Assembly (NCBI GenBank): GCA_024697505.1
Contig: JAILFQ010000370.1
Coordinates: forward strand, 1-8,259
Direction: 5' to 3'
Source of the DNA: Lachnospiraceae bacterium
GTDB lineage: Bacteria; Bacillota; Clostridia; Lachnospirales; Lachnospiraceae
DNA: 8,259 nucleotides
The notes under the pieces are model-generated. The model had not been told where the DNA came from and did no database searches. It worked only from the letters and a program-made list of their open reading frames with translations. A program made the position numbers and the translations under genes. Every line of letters starts with the position of its first letter. Position 1 is the first letter of the stretch. Below, piece by piece: positions 1 through 5,612 of this stretch.

Positions 1-1084
1 CGCCCATTACGCAAGCAGGGATTGTAGCAAGTAATGCTACAAAAGGAGCAATAAAGGAAGCAACTATTGCCATTATTGATGTTGTAAATATTGTAATAAC
101 GGAAGCATTTCCTGAAATGGCAACGCATCCGACAGATTCGCCGTATGTTGTGTTAGGGCAGCCGCCGAAGAAGGCACCTACTGCAGAACCGACACCATCA
201 CCGAGAAGTGTACGGGAAAGTCCCGGGTTTTCAAGAAGGTCTCTTTCAATGATGGAAGAAAGGTTCTTGTGGTCTGCTATATGTTCTGCAAAAACTACAA
301 ATGCAACAGGAATATATGCAACAAGTACTGTTGCAAAGTAGCTTGGTGTTAAGCTTTCAAAGCCCTTGAAGGCTTCAATAAATGTGAAATCAGGTATCCA
401 CTTCATGTCAGAGAACTTAGAGAAATCTATAACAACAAGATCTGCATTTCCTGTGGAATTACCTACCAAAGTAAAGATGGTTGCTACTATATAACCGCAA
501 ACGATACCGATGATGAAAGGAATCATTTTCATCATTTTTTTACCGAAAACGGAACTGATCATTGTTGCAAAGAGGGTAACAATACCGCAGATAATGCAAA
601 CATAGGTGTTTGTTGTTACTTTTGCACCTGAAAGGTCTGAAACTGCGTTTCCTGCAAGAGTAAGACCGATAATTGCAACGGTAGGTCCTATTACAACAGG
701 TGGCATGAGTTTGTCTATCCATTTAACGCCTGCAAATTTAACAATAATAGAAAGGATCACATAAACGAGGCCTGCAAAAAAAGCACCTATAATAAGTCCG
801 AGATAACCGACTGCTGTGGAAGCTGCTCCTGCGAAAGCTGCAAGCATAGAGTTGATAAATGCGAAAGAAGAACCAAGAAAAACAGGGCTCTTAAATTTGG
901 TGAAGCAAAGGTAAACCAGAGTACCTACACCTGCTCCGAAAAGAGCAGCAGATGCGGACATGCCGTTTTTTACAATAGCCGGAACAGCAATTGTTGCTGC
1001 AAGAATGGCAAGTAACTGCTGGAATGCGAAGATAAGCACCTTACTAAAATTCGGCCTGTCTTCTACGTTGTAAGTAAGTTTCAT
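1..1084 (-). CDS. uraA: Uracil/xanthine-family permease (NCS2), 3' end cut by window edge
   Basis: An inner-membrane nucleobase transporter of the NCS2 family, most like uracil permease, which imports uracil with protons for salvage. The first 361 codons are visible; members usually have about 420-450, so the last few helices are missing. Family landmarks include FQQLLAILAATIAVP near residues 21-35, GSSFAF at 71-76, MPPVVIGPTVAIIGL at 127-141 and PNTTYGES around 309-317. By recalled alignment with E. coli UraA, E267 and E316 match the substrate-binding Glu241 and Glu290 with the same 49-residue spacing. The residue four after E267 is Asp271, where UraA has His245; this Asp is more usual in xanthine permeases, so the exact substrate is less certain. 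The ATG at 1084 is preceded by GGAGGA (complement of 1092-1097). It lies 83 bp after pyrR and probably shares its attenuated transcript. The gap holds only a 4-bp hairpin (1151-1165) and no terminator. Confidence 0.9.
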   Translation of the reverse strand, partial: MKLTYNVEDRPNFSKVLIFAFQQLLAILAATIAVPAIVKNGMSASAALFGAGVGTLVYLCFTKFKSPVFLGSSFAFINSMLAAFAGAASTAVGYLGLIIGAFFAGLVYVILSIIVKFAGVKWIDKLMPPVVIGPTVAIIGLTLAGNAVSDLSGAKVTTNTYVCIICGIVTLFATMISSVFGKKMMKMIPFIIGIVCGYIVATIFTLVGNSTGNADLVVIDFSKFSDMKWIPDFTFIEAFKGFESLTPSYFATVLVAYIPVAFVVFAEHIADHKNLSSIIERDLLENPGLSRTLLGDGVGSAVGAFFGGCPNTTYGESVGCVAISGNASVITIFTTSIMAIVASFIAPFVALLATIPACVMG

Positions 1085-1167
1085 AAATAAATCCTCCATA
1101 TTCTGCACACTCGGGTGCCGTTTAATATTAGATGTTTTATATATGTTAATCGGGTTTCTCTCCCGTG

Positions 1168-1704
1168 TTAACCAAAAAGTTCTACTGAGGTTATATCCTC
1201 AAATGGTGGAAGTTTAACCGATATATGCTCACTTTTTGAAGTTGGAACGTTTTTTCCCACATAATCACCGCGAATAGGGAGTTCTCTGTGTCCCCGGTCC
1301 ACAAGAACCGCAAGCTGAATGGCAGCAGGTCTTCCGGATTTCATAACACCTTCCATGGCGGCCCTTGCGGTACGCCCGGTGTAGAGAACATCATCCACCA
1401 AAATAACGGTTTTTCCGGTTATGTCGAATGGGATTTGAGACTCATGAATAATGGGGTCTGATGAGTTGTGCTGCATGTCGTCTCTGTAGTAGGTAATATC
1501 CAGACTACCTACCGGAACCTCTGTGTTTTCTATGCTTTTAATATTGTCTGCAATTATTTTTGAGAGAGGAATTCCTCTTCTTTTAATACCCACAAGGCAA
1601 AGGTTTTCACAACCGTTGTTTTTTTCAAGAATTTCGTGGGCAATACGTTTAAGGGCTCTGCCAACAGCGGCATCATCCATAAGGGTTGCTTTGTAAACAG
1701 CCAT
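1168..1704 (-). CDS. pyrR: PyrR, pyrimidine operon attenuation protein / uracil phosphoribosyltransferase
   Basis: An RNA-binding regulator of pyrimidine genes. With UMP bound it grips a leader RNA hairpin and promotes transcription termination; many homologues also convert uracil and PRPP to UMP. The 178-residue product has the family's usual length. The PRPP loop is plain: [17 protein letters not shown] at 100-116. Other family features are GIKRRGIPL at 39-47, DITYYRDD at 69-76 and [11 protein letters not shown] at 134-144. The ATG at 1704 was chosen because it starts the conserved [10 protein letters not shown] end and has GGAGG five bases upstream. The frame stays open to 1818, but that extension runs through the leader terminator and PyrR-binding hairpin, so it is not coding. 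The permease follows directly, and no pyrimidine biosynthesis gene is visible, which suggests this copy controls uracil uptake and possibly pyr genes elsewhere. Confidence 0.95.
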   Translation of the reverse strand: MAVYKATLMDDAAVGRALKRIAHEILEKNNGCENLCLVGIKRRGIPLSKIIADNIKSIENTEVPVGSLDITYYRDDMQHNSSDPIIHESQIPFDITGKTVILVDDVLYTGRTARAAMEGVMKSGRPAAIQLAVLVDRGHRELPIRGDYVGKNVPTSKSEHISVKLPPFEDITSVELFG

Positions 1705-1709
1705 AACTA

Positions 1710-1714
1710 CCTCC
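1710..1714 (-). promoter_or_regulatory. pyrR ribosome binding site
   Basis: GGAGG on the minus strand, five bases before the ATG at 1704. It fixes the pyrR start against the longer open frame reaching 1818. It lies only a few bases downstream of the terminator U-tract, as expected for a leader attenuator. Confidence 0.85.
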
Positions 1715-1715
1715 G

Positions 1716-1757
1716 AATAAAAAGAAAAAGCCAAAACACCTTTCGATGCCTTGGCTT
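1716..1757 (-). terminator. Attenuator terminator in the pyrR leader
   Basis: Read on the minus strand, AAGCCAAGGCATC, loop GAAA and GGTGTTTTGGCTT form an uninterrupted 13-bp stem (10 Watson-Crick pairs and 3 G-U) closed by a GNRA-type tetraloop (stem-loop 1728-1757). A U-rich run, UUUCUUUUU, follows at once. It ends just before the pyrR ribosome binding site, so it stops transcription before pyrR and uraA. Its 5' arm contains GGCATC, which can instead pair with the PyrR-binding hairpin. Confidence 0.93.
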
Positions 1758-1819
1758 GATTATACATACTTATACCCACAGCGGGGCTAAGGAAATCTAT
1801 GCAGAACCTTGCCGGCATC
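1745..1819 (-). promoter_or_regulatory. Predicted antiterminator pairing in the pyrR leader
   Basis: GATGCC in the 3' half of the PyrR-binding hairpin (forward 1814-1819) is exactly complementary to GGCATC in the 5' arm of the terminator (forward 1745-1750). Pairing between them would break both hairpins and allow read-through. PyrR-UMP holding the upstream hairpin would block it and free the terminator. The complementarity is seen directly; the switching order follows the known Bacillus PyrR model. Six base pairs is short for an antiterminator, so extra pairing in between is likely. Confidence 0.7.
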
Positions 1820-1837
1820 TCGTACCAGTCTTAAAGG
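1807..1837 (-). promoter_or_regulatory. PyrR-binding RNA hairpin (anti-antiterminator)
   Basis: On the minus strand the segment begins CCTTTAAGACTGG and ends CCGGCAAGG. The lower stem is CCTT with AAGG and the upper stem CTGG with CCGG (one U-G pair). The loop contains ACGAGA, like the conserved NGNGAG loop of PyrR sites. The CCUUUAA side bulge followed by a GC-rich upper stem is the arrangement I recall for the PyrR binding-site family. It lies about 13 bases after the predicted transcription start and 102 bases before pyrR. Confidence 0.85.
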
Positions 1838-1856
1838 AACTTTTTTCTCCGTGAAA

Positions 1857-1885
1857 ATTATTGCATAGTTGAATTAATTTGTAAA
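1857..1885 (-). promoter_or_regulatory. Predicted promoter of pyrR-uraA
   Basis: On the minus strand, TTTACA (complement of 1880-1885) and AATAAT (complement of 1857-1862) are separated by exactly 17 bp. Each differs from the sigma-A consensus at one position. TGC directly precedes the -10, giving an extended -10. The start would be near 1850, leaving a leader of about 145 nt that begins just before the PyrR hairpin. The -35 box ends two bases from the stop codon of the upstream membrane-protein gene. Confidence 0.75.
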
Positions 1886-1887
1886 GG

Positions 1888-2562
1888 TCAATTTTTTTTA
1901 TTTTTGTTTAAAAGGCTTCCGACAAGGTCTACCGCAGGACCTAAAGCAAATACCATAAGAATCGTCATAATTCCAACGCTCTGCTTTCCGCCGATAAATC
2001 CAAGACCTACCGCAAGAAGAGTAACAAGAGCATCATATATAATTCTTACAAGGCGGAAGGTTATTTTTCTTTCTCCGTTTTTGCTTACTTTATTATAAAT
2101 AAAGAATGATGCTGCATCATAAGGTGAAGTTCCTGTCTTGGAATTCATGTATAAAGCCGCAGCAATAAGAAATACTATAAATGCAGGTATCATTACAATA
2201 ATTCTTAAGGAAAGGGAGTCGAAGGTTAATTCCGGGAAAAGCTTAAAAACAAGCCACTTGGTAAAGTCTGCTGCATAGCCCACAATTACCATGTTTCCGA
2301 TGGTGCCGGGCCCGAATAAGGTCTTGTCTGCAATAAAAAGAACCACAATGAGCGCTACATTTACAACAAGCTCGCATGGTCCGAGGTCTATATTGAAAAT
2401 TGTGCAGATGGCATAATTAAGGGCGGAAAACGGATCCGGTCCAAAGTCAGTGAGGTTTAAAAGGGCAACGGAAACGCCCATAAAAAAGACACTTACAAGC
2501 ATCATTAAAATGTTTTTTAATCTTAATTTTTCCTTAAAACTATCAAGTATAGTATTACTCAT
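1888..2562 (-). CDS. YczE/YitT-like integral membrane protein of unknown function
   Basis: A 224-residue, very hydrophobic protein with about six membrane segments (roughly 15-37, 62-80, 86-104, 119-138, 171-192 and 196-217). The motifs LNLTDFGPDPFSALNYAI (35-52), TGTSPYDA (143-150) and FALGPAVDLV (205-214) match the YczE/YyaS branch of the YitT-like membrane proteins. No transport substrate or reaction is established for the group that I can name. The start is ATG at 2562, with AGAGAGG about 12 bases upstream, a slightly long spacing. It has its own predicted extended -10 promoter, diverging from the two-component operon. No terminator follows: the stop codon is 2 bp from the pyrR -35 box, so its transcript should run into the pyrR leader. 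The link to pyrimidine metabolism may therefore be only positional. Confidence 0.85.
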   Translation of the reverse strand: MSNTILDSFKEKLRLKNILMMLVSVFFMGVSVALLNLTDFGPDPFSALNYAICTIFNIDLGPCELVVNVALIVVLFIADKTLFGPGTIGNMVIVGYAADFTKWLVFKLFPELTFDSLSLRIIVMIPAFIVFLIAAALYMNSKTGTSPYDAASFFIYNKVSKNGERKITFRLVRIIYDALVTLLAVGLGFIGGKQSVGIMTILMVFALGPAVDLVGSLLNKNKKN

Positions 2563-2606
2563 GGAAATTAAATTCCTCTCTTTCGTTTGTCTTTACAACG
2601 GTTGTG

Positions 2607-2615
2607 ATTATAGCA
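2607..2615 (-). promoter_or_regulatory. Extended -10 promoter for the YczE-like gene
   Basis: The minus strand reads TGCTATAAT, a perfect TATAAT with a TGn extension. No good -35 box lies 16-18 bp upstream, as is often so for extended -10 promoters. The predicted start is near 2600, giving a 5' leader of about 38 nt before the ATG at 2562. Confidence 0.7.
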
Positions 2616-2630
2616 CACATCATTTATCTA

Positions 2631-2639
2631 TGCTATAAT
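2631..2639 (+). promoter_or_regulatory. Extended -10 promoter for the two-component operon
   Basis: TGCTATAAT on the plus strand is a consensus -10 with TG extension. The position of its -35 (about 2611-2616) is poor in match and overlaps the opposing -10 box, so the two promoters probably cannot be occupied at once. The start is predicted near 2646, about 38 nt before the ATG at 2684. Confidence 0.7.
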
Positions 2640-2683
2640 AAATAAGGTTTGAAACCTATTATTTTTCTTTTTTTGGAGGGAAA

Positions 2684-3355
2684 ATGAGGATACTTGTTGT
2701 AGAAGACGAAAAACATCTTAACGGGATAATAGCAGAGGCCATAAAAGATGAAGGATACAGCGTTGATTCATGTTTCAACGGCCTTGAGGCTTTGGACTAT
2801 ATTAAGGCAGCAGAATACGATGTAATAGTTTTGGATATAATGATGCCTAAGATGGACGGGCTTACTTTTGTTAAAACCATTAGAAGAGAAGGAAACCAGA
2901 CACCTGTGCTTTTTCTTACCTCTAAAGACAGCATAGCCGACAAGGTGGCAGGACTTGAAAGCGGCGGCGATTACTACCTGGTCAAGCCTTTTGACTTTTC
3001 TGAACTTCTTGCGGTTATAAGGGCAATGACCAGAAAGTATACAGGTAACAGGTCCAATGAGTACACAGTGGGAGACTTAACTTTGAACGGATCTACCCAT
3101 GAAGTTACAAGAGCAGGAAACAAAGTGGAACTTACCGCAAAAGAGTTTGCCTTGCTGGAATATATGGTAAGAAATAAGGGAGTTGTTGTTACAAGGGAAA
3201 TGATAGAAAACAACCTTTGGAATTTTGACTATGAAGGCGGAACAAATGTTGTTGACGTGTATGTGGGGTATTTGAGAAAGAAGCTGGATGCCGGCTATGA
3301 TAAAAAGCTTATTCATACGGTATGGGGCACCGGCTGGGTTCTTAGGGAGGAGTAA
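2684..3355 (+). CDS. OmpR/PhoB-family response regulator
   Basis: A 223-residue cytoplasmic transcription factor, the output half of a two-component system. The receiver domain (about 1-115) has the acidic pocket E7, D8 and E9, the phosphorylation site D51 in VLDIMMPKMDG, the switch Thr79 and the conserved Lys101 in LVKPF. The usual GADDYLVKPF reads GGDYYLVKPF here, a mild departure. The C-terminal winged helix (about 127-222) is the OmpR type, with ELTAKEFALLEYM and the closing HTVWGTGWVL. GGAGGG sits three bases before the ATG. The histidine kinase starts 2 bp after the stop, so the two are co-transcribed. The palindromes upstream could be its own binding sites (autoregulation), which is inference. 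No specific orthologue, and so no stimulus, is recognisable. Confidence 0.95.
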   Translation: MRILVVEDEKHLNGIIAEAIKDEGYSVDSCFNGLEALDYIKAAEYDVIVLDIMMPKMDGLTFVKTIRREGNQTPVLFLTSKDSIADKVAGLESGGDYYLVKPFDFSELLAVIRAMTRKYTGNRSNEYTVGDLTLNGSTHEVTRAGNKVELTAKEFALLEYMVRNKGVVVTREMIENNLWNFDYEGGTNVVDVYVGYLRKKLDAGYDKKLIHTVWGTGWVLREE

Positions 3356-3357
3356 GA

Positions 3358-4971
3358 ATGTCTGCAAAGTTAAGGCTTACGGCATGGTTCACATTAATGA
3401 TAGTGCTGCTTTCGGCCATGGTCCTGGTCTTTGTTTTTGTAATCAACGGAAGCGCCGTAGATGAGGATCCTGCGGGGCGTCTTGTGAAGACGGTAAACAA
3501 AAATGTGAATAATCTTGAGTATGACCGGGGGAAATTTGAGTGGGACGACATAAAGTTCTTTTCAAGAGGCGTATATACGGTTATATACAACGGAAACGGA
3601 GAAATCCTTAACGGAGCATACCCGGAAAATGTTGAACTTGGAGACATAGAATTTAAAGAAACGATAATAAGAACATATTCTGTCGGAGAAGAATCTTATT
3701 ATATATATGATCGTTATGTAGACATGACCATAGGAGAAATATGGGTAAGAGGACTTGTGAATGTAAACGATAAGTCCGGTCTTATGCATGTTATTAAAGT
3801 TATAATGTGGTCCATGTTACCAACCATAATAGTACTTTCCATATTGGGCGGATGGATTATTGCCCTTGGTACCTTTCACCCTATTGAGAATATTATTGCG
3901 GCGGCAAGTTCAATTTCAGACGGACATGATCTTTCCGCCAGATTTAATCTTAAACGGGGTCCATCAGAAATAAAGCATTTAAGCCATGCCTTTGACAGAA
4001 TGTTTTCCAGACTGGAGAAGTCTTTTAATGCGGAAAAGGAATTTGCATCGGATGTTTCTCACGAGCTCAGAACTCCTGTTGCAGTAATACTGGCTCAAGT
4101 AGATCGTTCCAAAAGAAAAGATGTTACAAGAGAAGATTTCTTAAAATCCATGGAAGTTATAGAAACTCAGGGGAAAAATATGACTGAGCTGATAGAAGAA
4201 CTTCTCAGTCTTACCAGATTGCAGCAGGGCGTAGACAGATACCCTCTTAAGGAGGAAGATTTAAGTGGGATAGTTGAAGCGGTTTGCGATGAATTTGTCC
4301 CAAGAGAAGAAAGAGGAATAAAAAGAAGTACAAATATTGAAGAGGGAATAAAGGTAAAACTTAATCCTCTTCTTGTAAGCAGGATAGTACAAAATCTTCT
4401 TACAAACGCTTATAAATACGGGAAAGACTACGGAACTATAAAGGTTTCGTTAAAAAAAGAGGGAAGATTTGCCGTTATTACCGTAAAAGATGACGGAATA
4501 GGAATATCGGAAGAAGATAAAGATAAAATATGGCAGAGGTTTTGGCAGGCCGATCCTTCAAGAGGCGAAGACGGCGGTTCCGGCCTGGGGCTTGCAATGG
4601 TTAAGGAAATGTCTGAATTTATGGGCGGAAGCGCAAGTGTTTCATCGGTTCTTGGTGAGGGAAGCGCTTTTACCATAAAACTTCCTCTTTTGAAGGAGGA
4701 GATTGAAAAGATAAAAGAAACAGCGGAAGGAAAGACAGAACTTAAAAAGATGGCGGTTGAGAAAAAGGCGGCCAGATATATAGAAAAGCTTAATAAAGAA
4801 AAAGAAAAGTTTGCAAGACGTGAAGAGAAAAAAGAATTAAAACGGGAAGAAAAGCGTGTAACCCGCAGAAAAAAACAACTTGAGAAAAAAGAGCATAATA
4901 AGAAAAATAATAAAAATTTAAAACTTTCTAAGAAAGAAAATAAAGAAGAAACAAATGAAGAAAAGCTTTAA
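3358..4971 (+). CDS. Membrane sensor histidine kinase with charged C-terminal tail
   Basis: The partner kinase of the preceding regulator, 537 residues. It has a membrane helix at 7-30, an extracytoplasmic sensor of about 115 residues (31-147), a second helix at about 148-172, and a HAMP linker to about 225. The dimerisation domain carries FASDVSHELRTP with phospho-acceptor His235. The ATPase domain shows the N box (NLLTNAYKYG, Asn350), G1 box (DDGIGIS, 378-384), F box (RF, 394-395) and G2 box (GGSGLGLAMV, 406-415), so it should be active. The ATPase fold ends near 445, where most such kinases stop. Here about 92 more residues follow, almost entirely Lys, Glu, Arg and Asn, predicted as a charged helix or coiled coil. 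The sensor sequence suggests no ligand. The start ATG is supported by GGGAGG at 3345-3350 inside the regulator's last codons. Confidence 0.93.
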   Translation: MSAKLRLTAWFTLMIVLLSAMVLVFVFVINGSAVDEDPAGRLVKTVNKNVNNLEYDRGKFEWDDIKFFSRGVYTVIYNGNGEILNGAYPENVELGDIEFKETIIRTYSVGEESYYIYDRYVDMTIGEIWVRGLVNVNDKSGLMHVIKVIMWSMLPTIIVLSILGGWIIALGTFHPIENIIAAASSISDGHDLSARFNLKRGPSEIKHLSHAFDRMFSRLEKSFNAEKEFASDVSHELRTPVAVILAQVDRSKRKDVTREDFLKSMEVIETQGKNMTELIEELLSLTRLQQGVDRYPLKEEDLSGIVEAVCDEFVPREERGIKRSTNIEEGIKVKLNPLLVSRIVQNLLTNAYKYGKDYGTIKVSLKKEGRFAVITVKDDGIGISEEDKDKIWQRFWQADPSRGEDGGSGLGLAMVKEMSEFMGGSASVSSVLGEGSAFTIKLPLLKEEIEKIKETAEGKTELKKMAVEKKAARYIEKLNKEKEKFARREEKKELKREEKRVTRRKKQLEKKEHNKKNNKNLKLSKKENKEETNEEKL

Positions 4972-5002
4972 AAGCCTTGAAAAATAAGGAAACAAAGAAA
5001 AT

Positions 5003-5041
5003 GAGGAAGAATCAAAAAAAGATTCTTCCTCTAATTTTTTT
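5003..5041 (+). terminator. Intrinsic terminator after the two-component operon
   Basis: GAGGAAGAATC (5003-5013) and GATTCTTCCTC (5021-5031) form a perfect 11-bp stem with a seven-A loop. Seven T follow after TAA. The stop codon of the kinase is about 30 bases upstream. This isolates the operon from the small gene at 5143. The 171-bp gap from 4972 to 5142 holds nothing else I can name; I found no convincing promoter for the small gene there. Confidence 0.93.
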
Positions 5042-5142
5042 CTTAGAATTAGATGTTAGTATTAAAACACAAAGAGAGAAACGAAGAAAAAAGCGTTTAA
5101 CCCATAAAAGATATTGTTTTTTGTATACGGAGGTAGAAAAAT

Positions 5143-5475
5143 ATGAGAGACGCACTTAAAAAAAGAGTACTTGTTGCAGCAAAGAACGTAGTTGCAAAGC
5201 TTGAAAGAGAAAATGAAAAGAATAACACAAAGACACAAAGAGAAAATAATATAGAATCCATTAAAGCGGTAATAAAATACGCAGGTCTTGAAAATTATGA
5301 TATTACGGATGCGGTAGTGCTTAAAGACGGAGACCTTAACGAAGTAATTTTCAATGCAGGATTTATGAAATATGACTGCTATGTAGATATTAAGACAGGT
5401 GAGGTTGTAGGTTTTGATTCCGAACCTGTAGTTCTTGGGGACTGTGACAGAGGAATAAAGTTTACAGCCGCTTAA
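5143..5475 (+). CDS. Small PepSY-like protein without a signal peptide
   Basis: A 110-residue protein of unknown function. The ATG is preceded by GGAGG at 5129-5133 with nine bases between. Residues 1-34 are a charged, probably helical stretch (15 Lys/Arg/Glu/Asp residues among the first 33) with no membrane helix, lipobox or export signal. Residues 37-92 fit the PepSY pattern: a helix IESIKAVIKYAGL, an acidic strand around 59-69, and the ending YVDIKTGEVVGF (80-91), like the typical Y-x-V-D-x-x-TGEV core. PepSY domains usually sit outside the membrane, where they often bind or inhibit peptidases, so a cytoplasmic copy would be unusual. The gene stands alone, with strong terminators on both sides. 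The assignment rests on pattern alone and is moderate; the open frame itself is well supported. Confidence 0.75.
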   Translation: MRDALKKRVLVAAKNVVAKLERENEKNNTKTQRENNIESIKAVIKYAGLENYDITDAVVLKDGDLNEVIFNAGFMKYDCYVDIKTGEVVGFDSEPVVLGDCDRGIKFTAA

Positions 5476-5526
5476 TTTGCCAATTGACTATGGATCGTAA
5501 GATCCTTTCTGATACTGCAAAAAAGT

Positions 5527-5567
5527 AGGGACATGACCACACATGTCTCTTCTTTTTTTGTTTTTTT
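5527..5567 (+). terminator. Intrinsic terminator after the PepSY-like gene
   Basis: AGGGACATG (5527-5535) pairs with CATGTCTCT (5542-5550) over 9 bp with one G-U, around a six-base loop. It is followed by a T-rich run of 17 bases with only two interruptions. A smaller hairpin, GGATC-GTAA-GATCC, lies just upstream at 5492-5505 with no real U-tract; it may stabilise the 3' end. Confidence 0.92.
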
Positions 5568-5568
5568 A

Positions 5569-5577
5569 TGCTACAAT
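5569..5577 (+). promoter_or_regulatory. Extended -10 promoter of the esterase-amidase unit
   Basis: TGCTACAAT differs from TGCTATAAT by one base. It starts two bases after the T-run of the preceding terminator, so the -35 area falls inside that T-run and has no good match. The start would be near 5584, giving a short leader of about 29 nt. Confidence 0.6.
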
Positions 5578-5596
5578 TGCAAGTAGAAACATGGTC

Positions 5597-5603
5597 AGGG
5601 AGG
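5597..5603 (+). promoter_or_regulatory. Ribosome binding site that sets the GTG start of the esterase
   Basis: AGGGAGG lies nine bases before GTG at 5613. The nearby ATG at 5591 is in another frame and overlaps this site, so GTG is the likely start. Confidence 0.8.
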
Positions 5604-5612
5604 TATTTGTAA

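Larger units (their letters stand above)
2595..2657. repeat. Cluster of three inverted repeats in the divergent promoter region
   Basis: Three dyads lie in 63 bp. ACAAC/GTTGT with a single central base sits at 2595-2605. The pair ATTATAGCA (2607-2615) and TGCTATAAT (2631-2639) is a perfect 9-bp inverted repeat with a 15-bp spacer. AGGTTTGAAACCT is at 2645-2657. The outer two overlap the predicted transcription starts on each side, and the middle pair contains both -10 boxes. Operator function is inference. Confidence 0.6.

Noticed and set aside
1151..1165. CGGG/CCCG hairpin between pyrR and uraA as a terminator or second PyrR site
   Set aside because: Only four base pairs, no U-tract, and it lacks the CCUUUAA element of PyrR sites.
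1705..1818. Upstream extension of the pyrR reading frame to 216 residues
   Set aside because: It runs through the leader terminator and into the PyrR-binding hairpin, lacks family similarity, and the ATG at 1704 has a good ribosome binding site and the conserved protein start.
2645..2674. AGGTTTGAAACCT followed by a T-rich run as a leader terminator for the response regulator
   Set aside because: The stem is only about 5 bp and AT-rich, and the predicted transcript starts inside it, so the RNA hairpin would be incomplete. It is better read as a DNA palindrome.
4977..5159. 60-residue plus-strand open frame
   Set aside because: It spans the strong terminator at 5003-5041, overlaps the start of the small gene in another frame, has no clear ribosome binding site, and has a low-complexity composition.
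5484..5517. TTGACT near 5484 as a promoter -35
   Set aside because: No acceptable -10 lies at 16-18 bp spacing, and any transcript would immediately meet the terminator at 5527.
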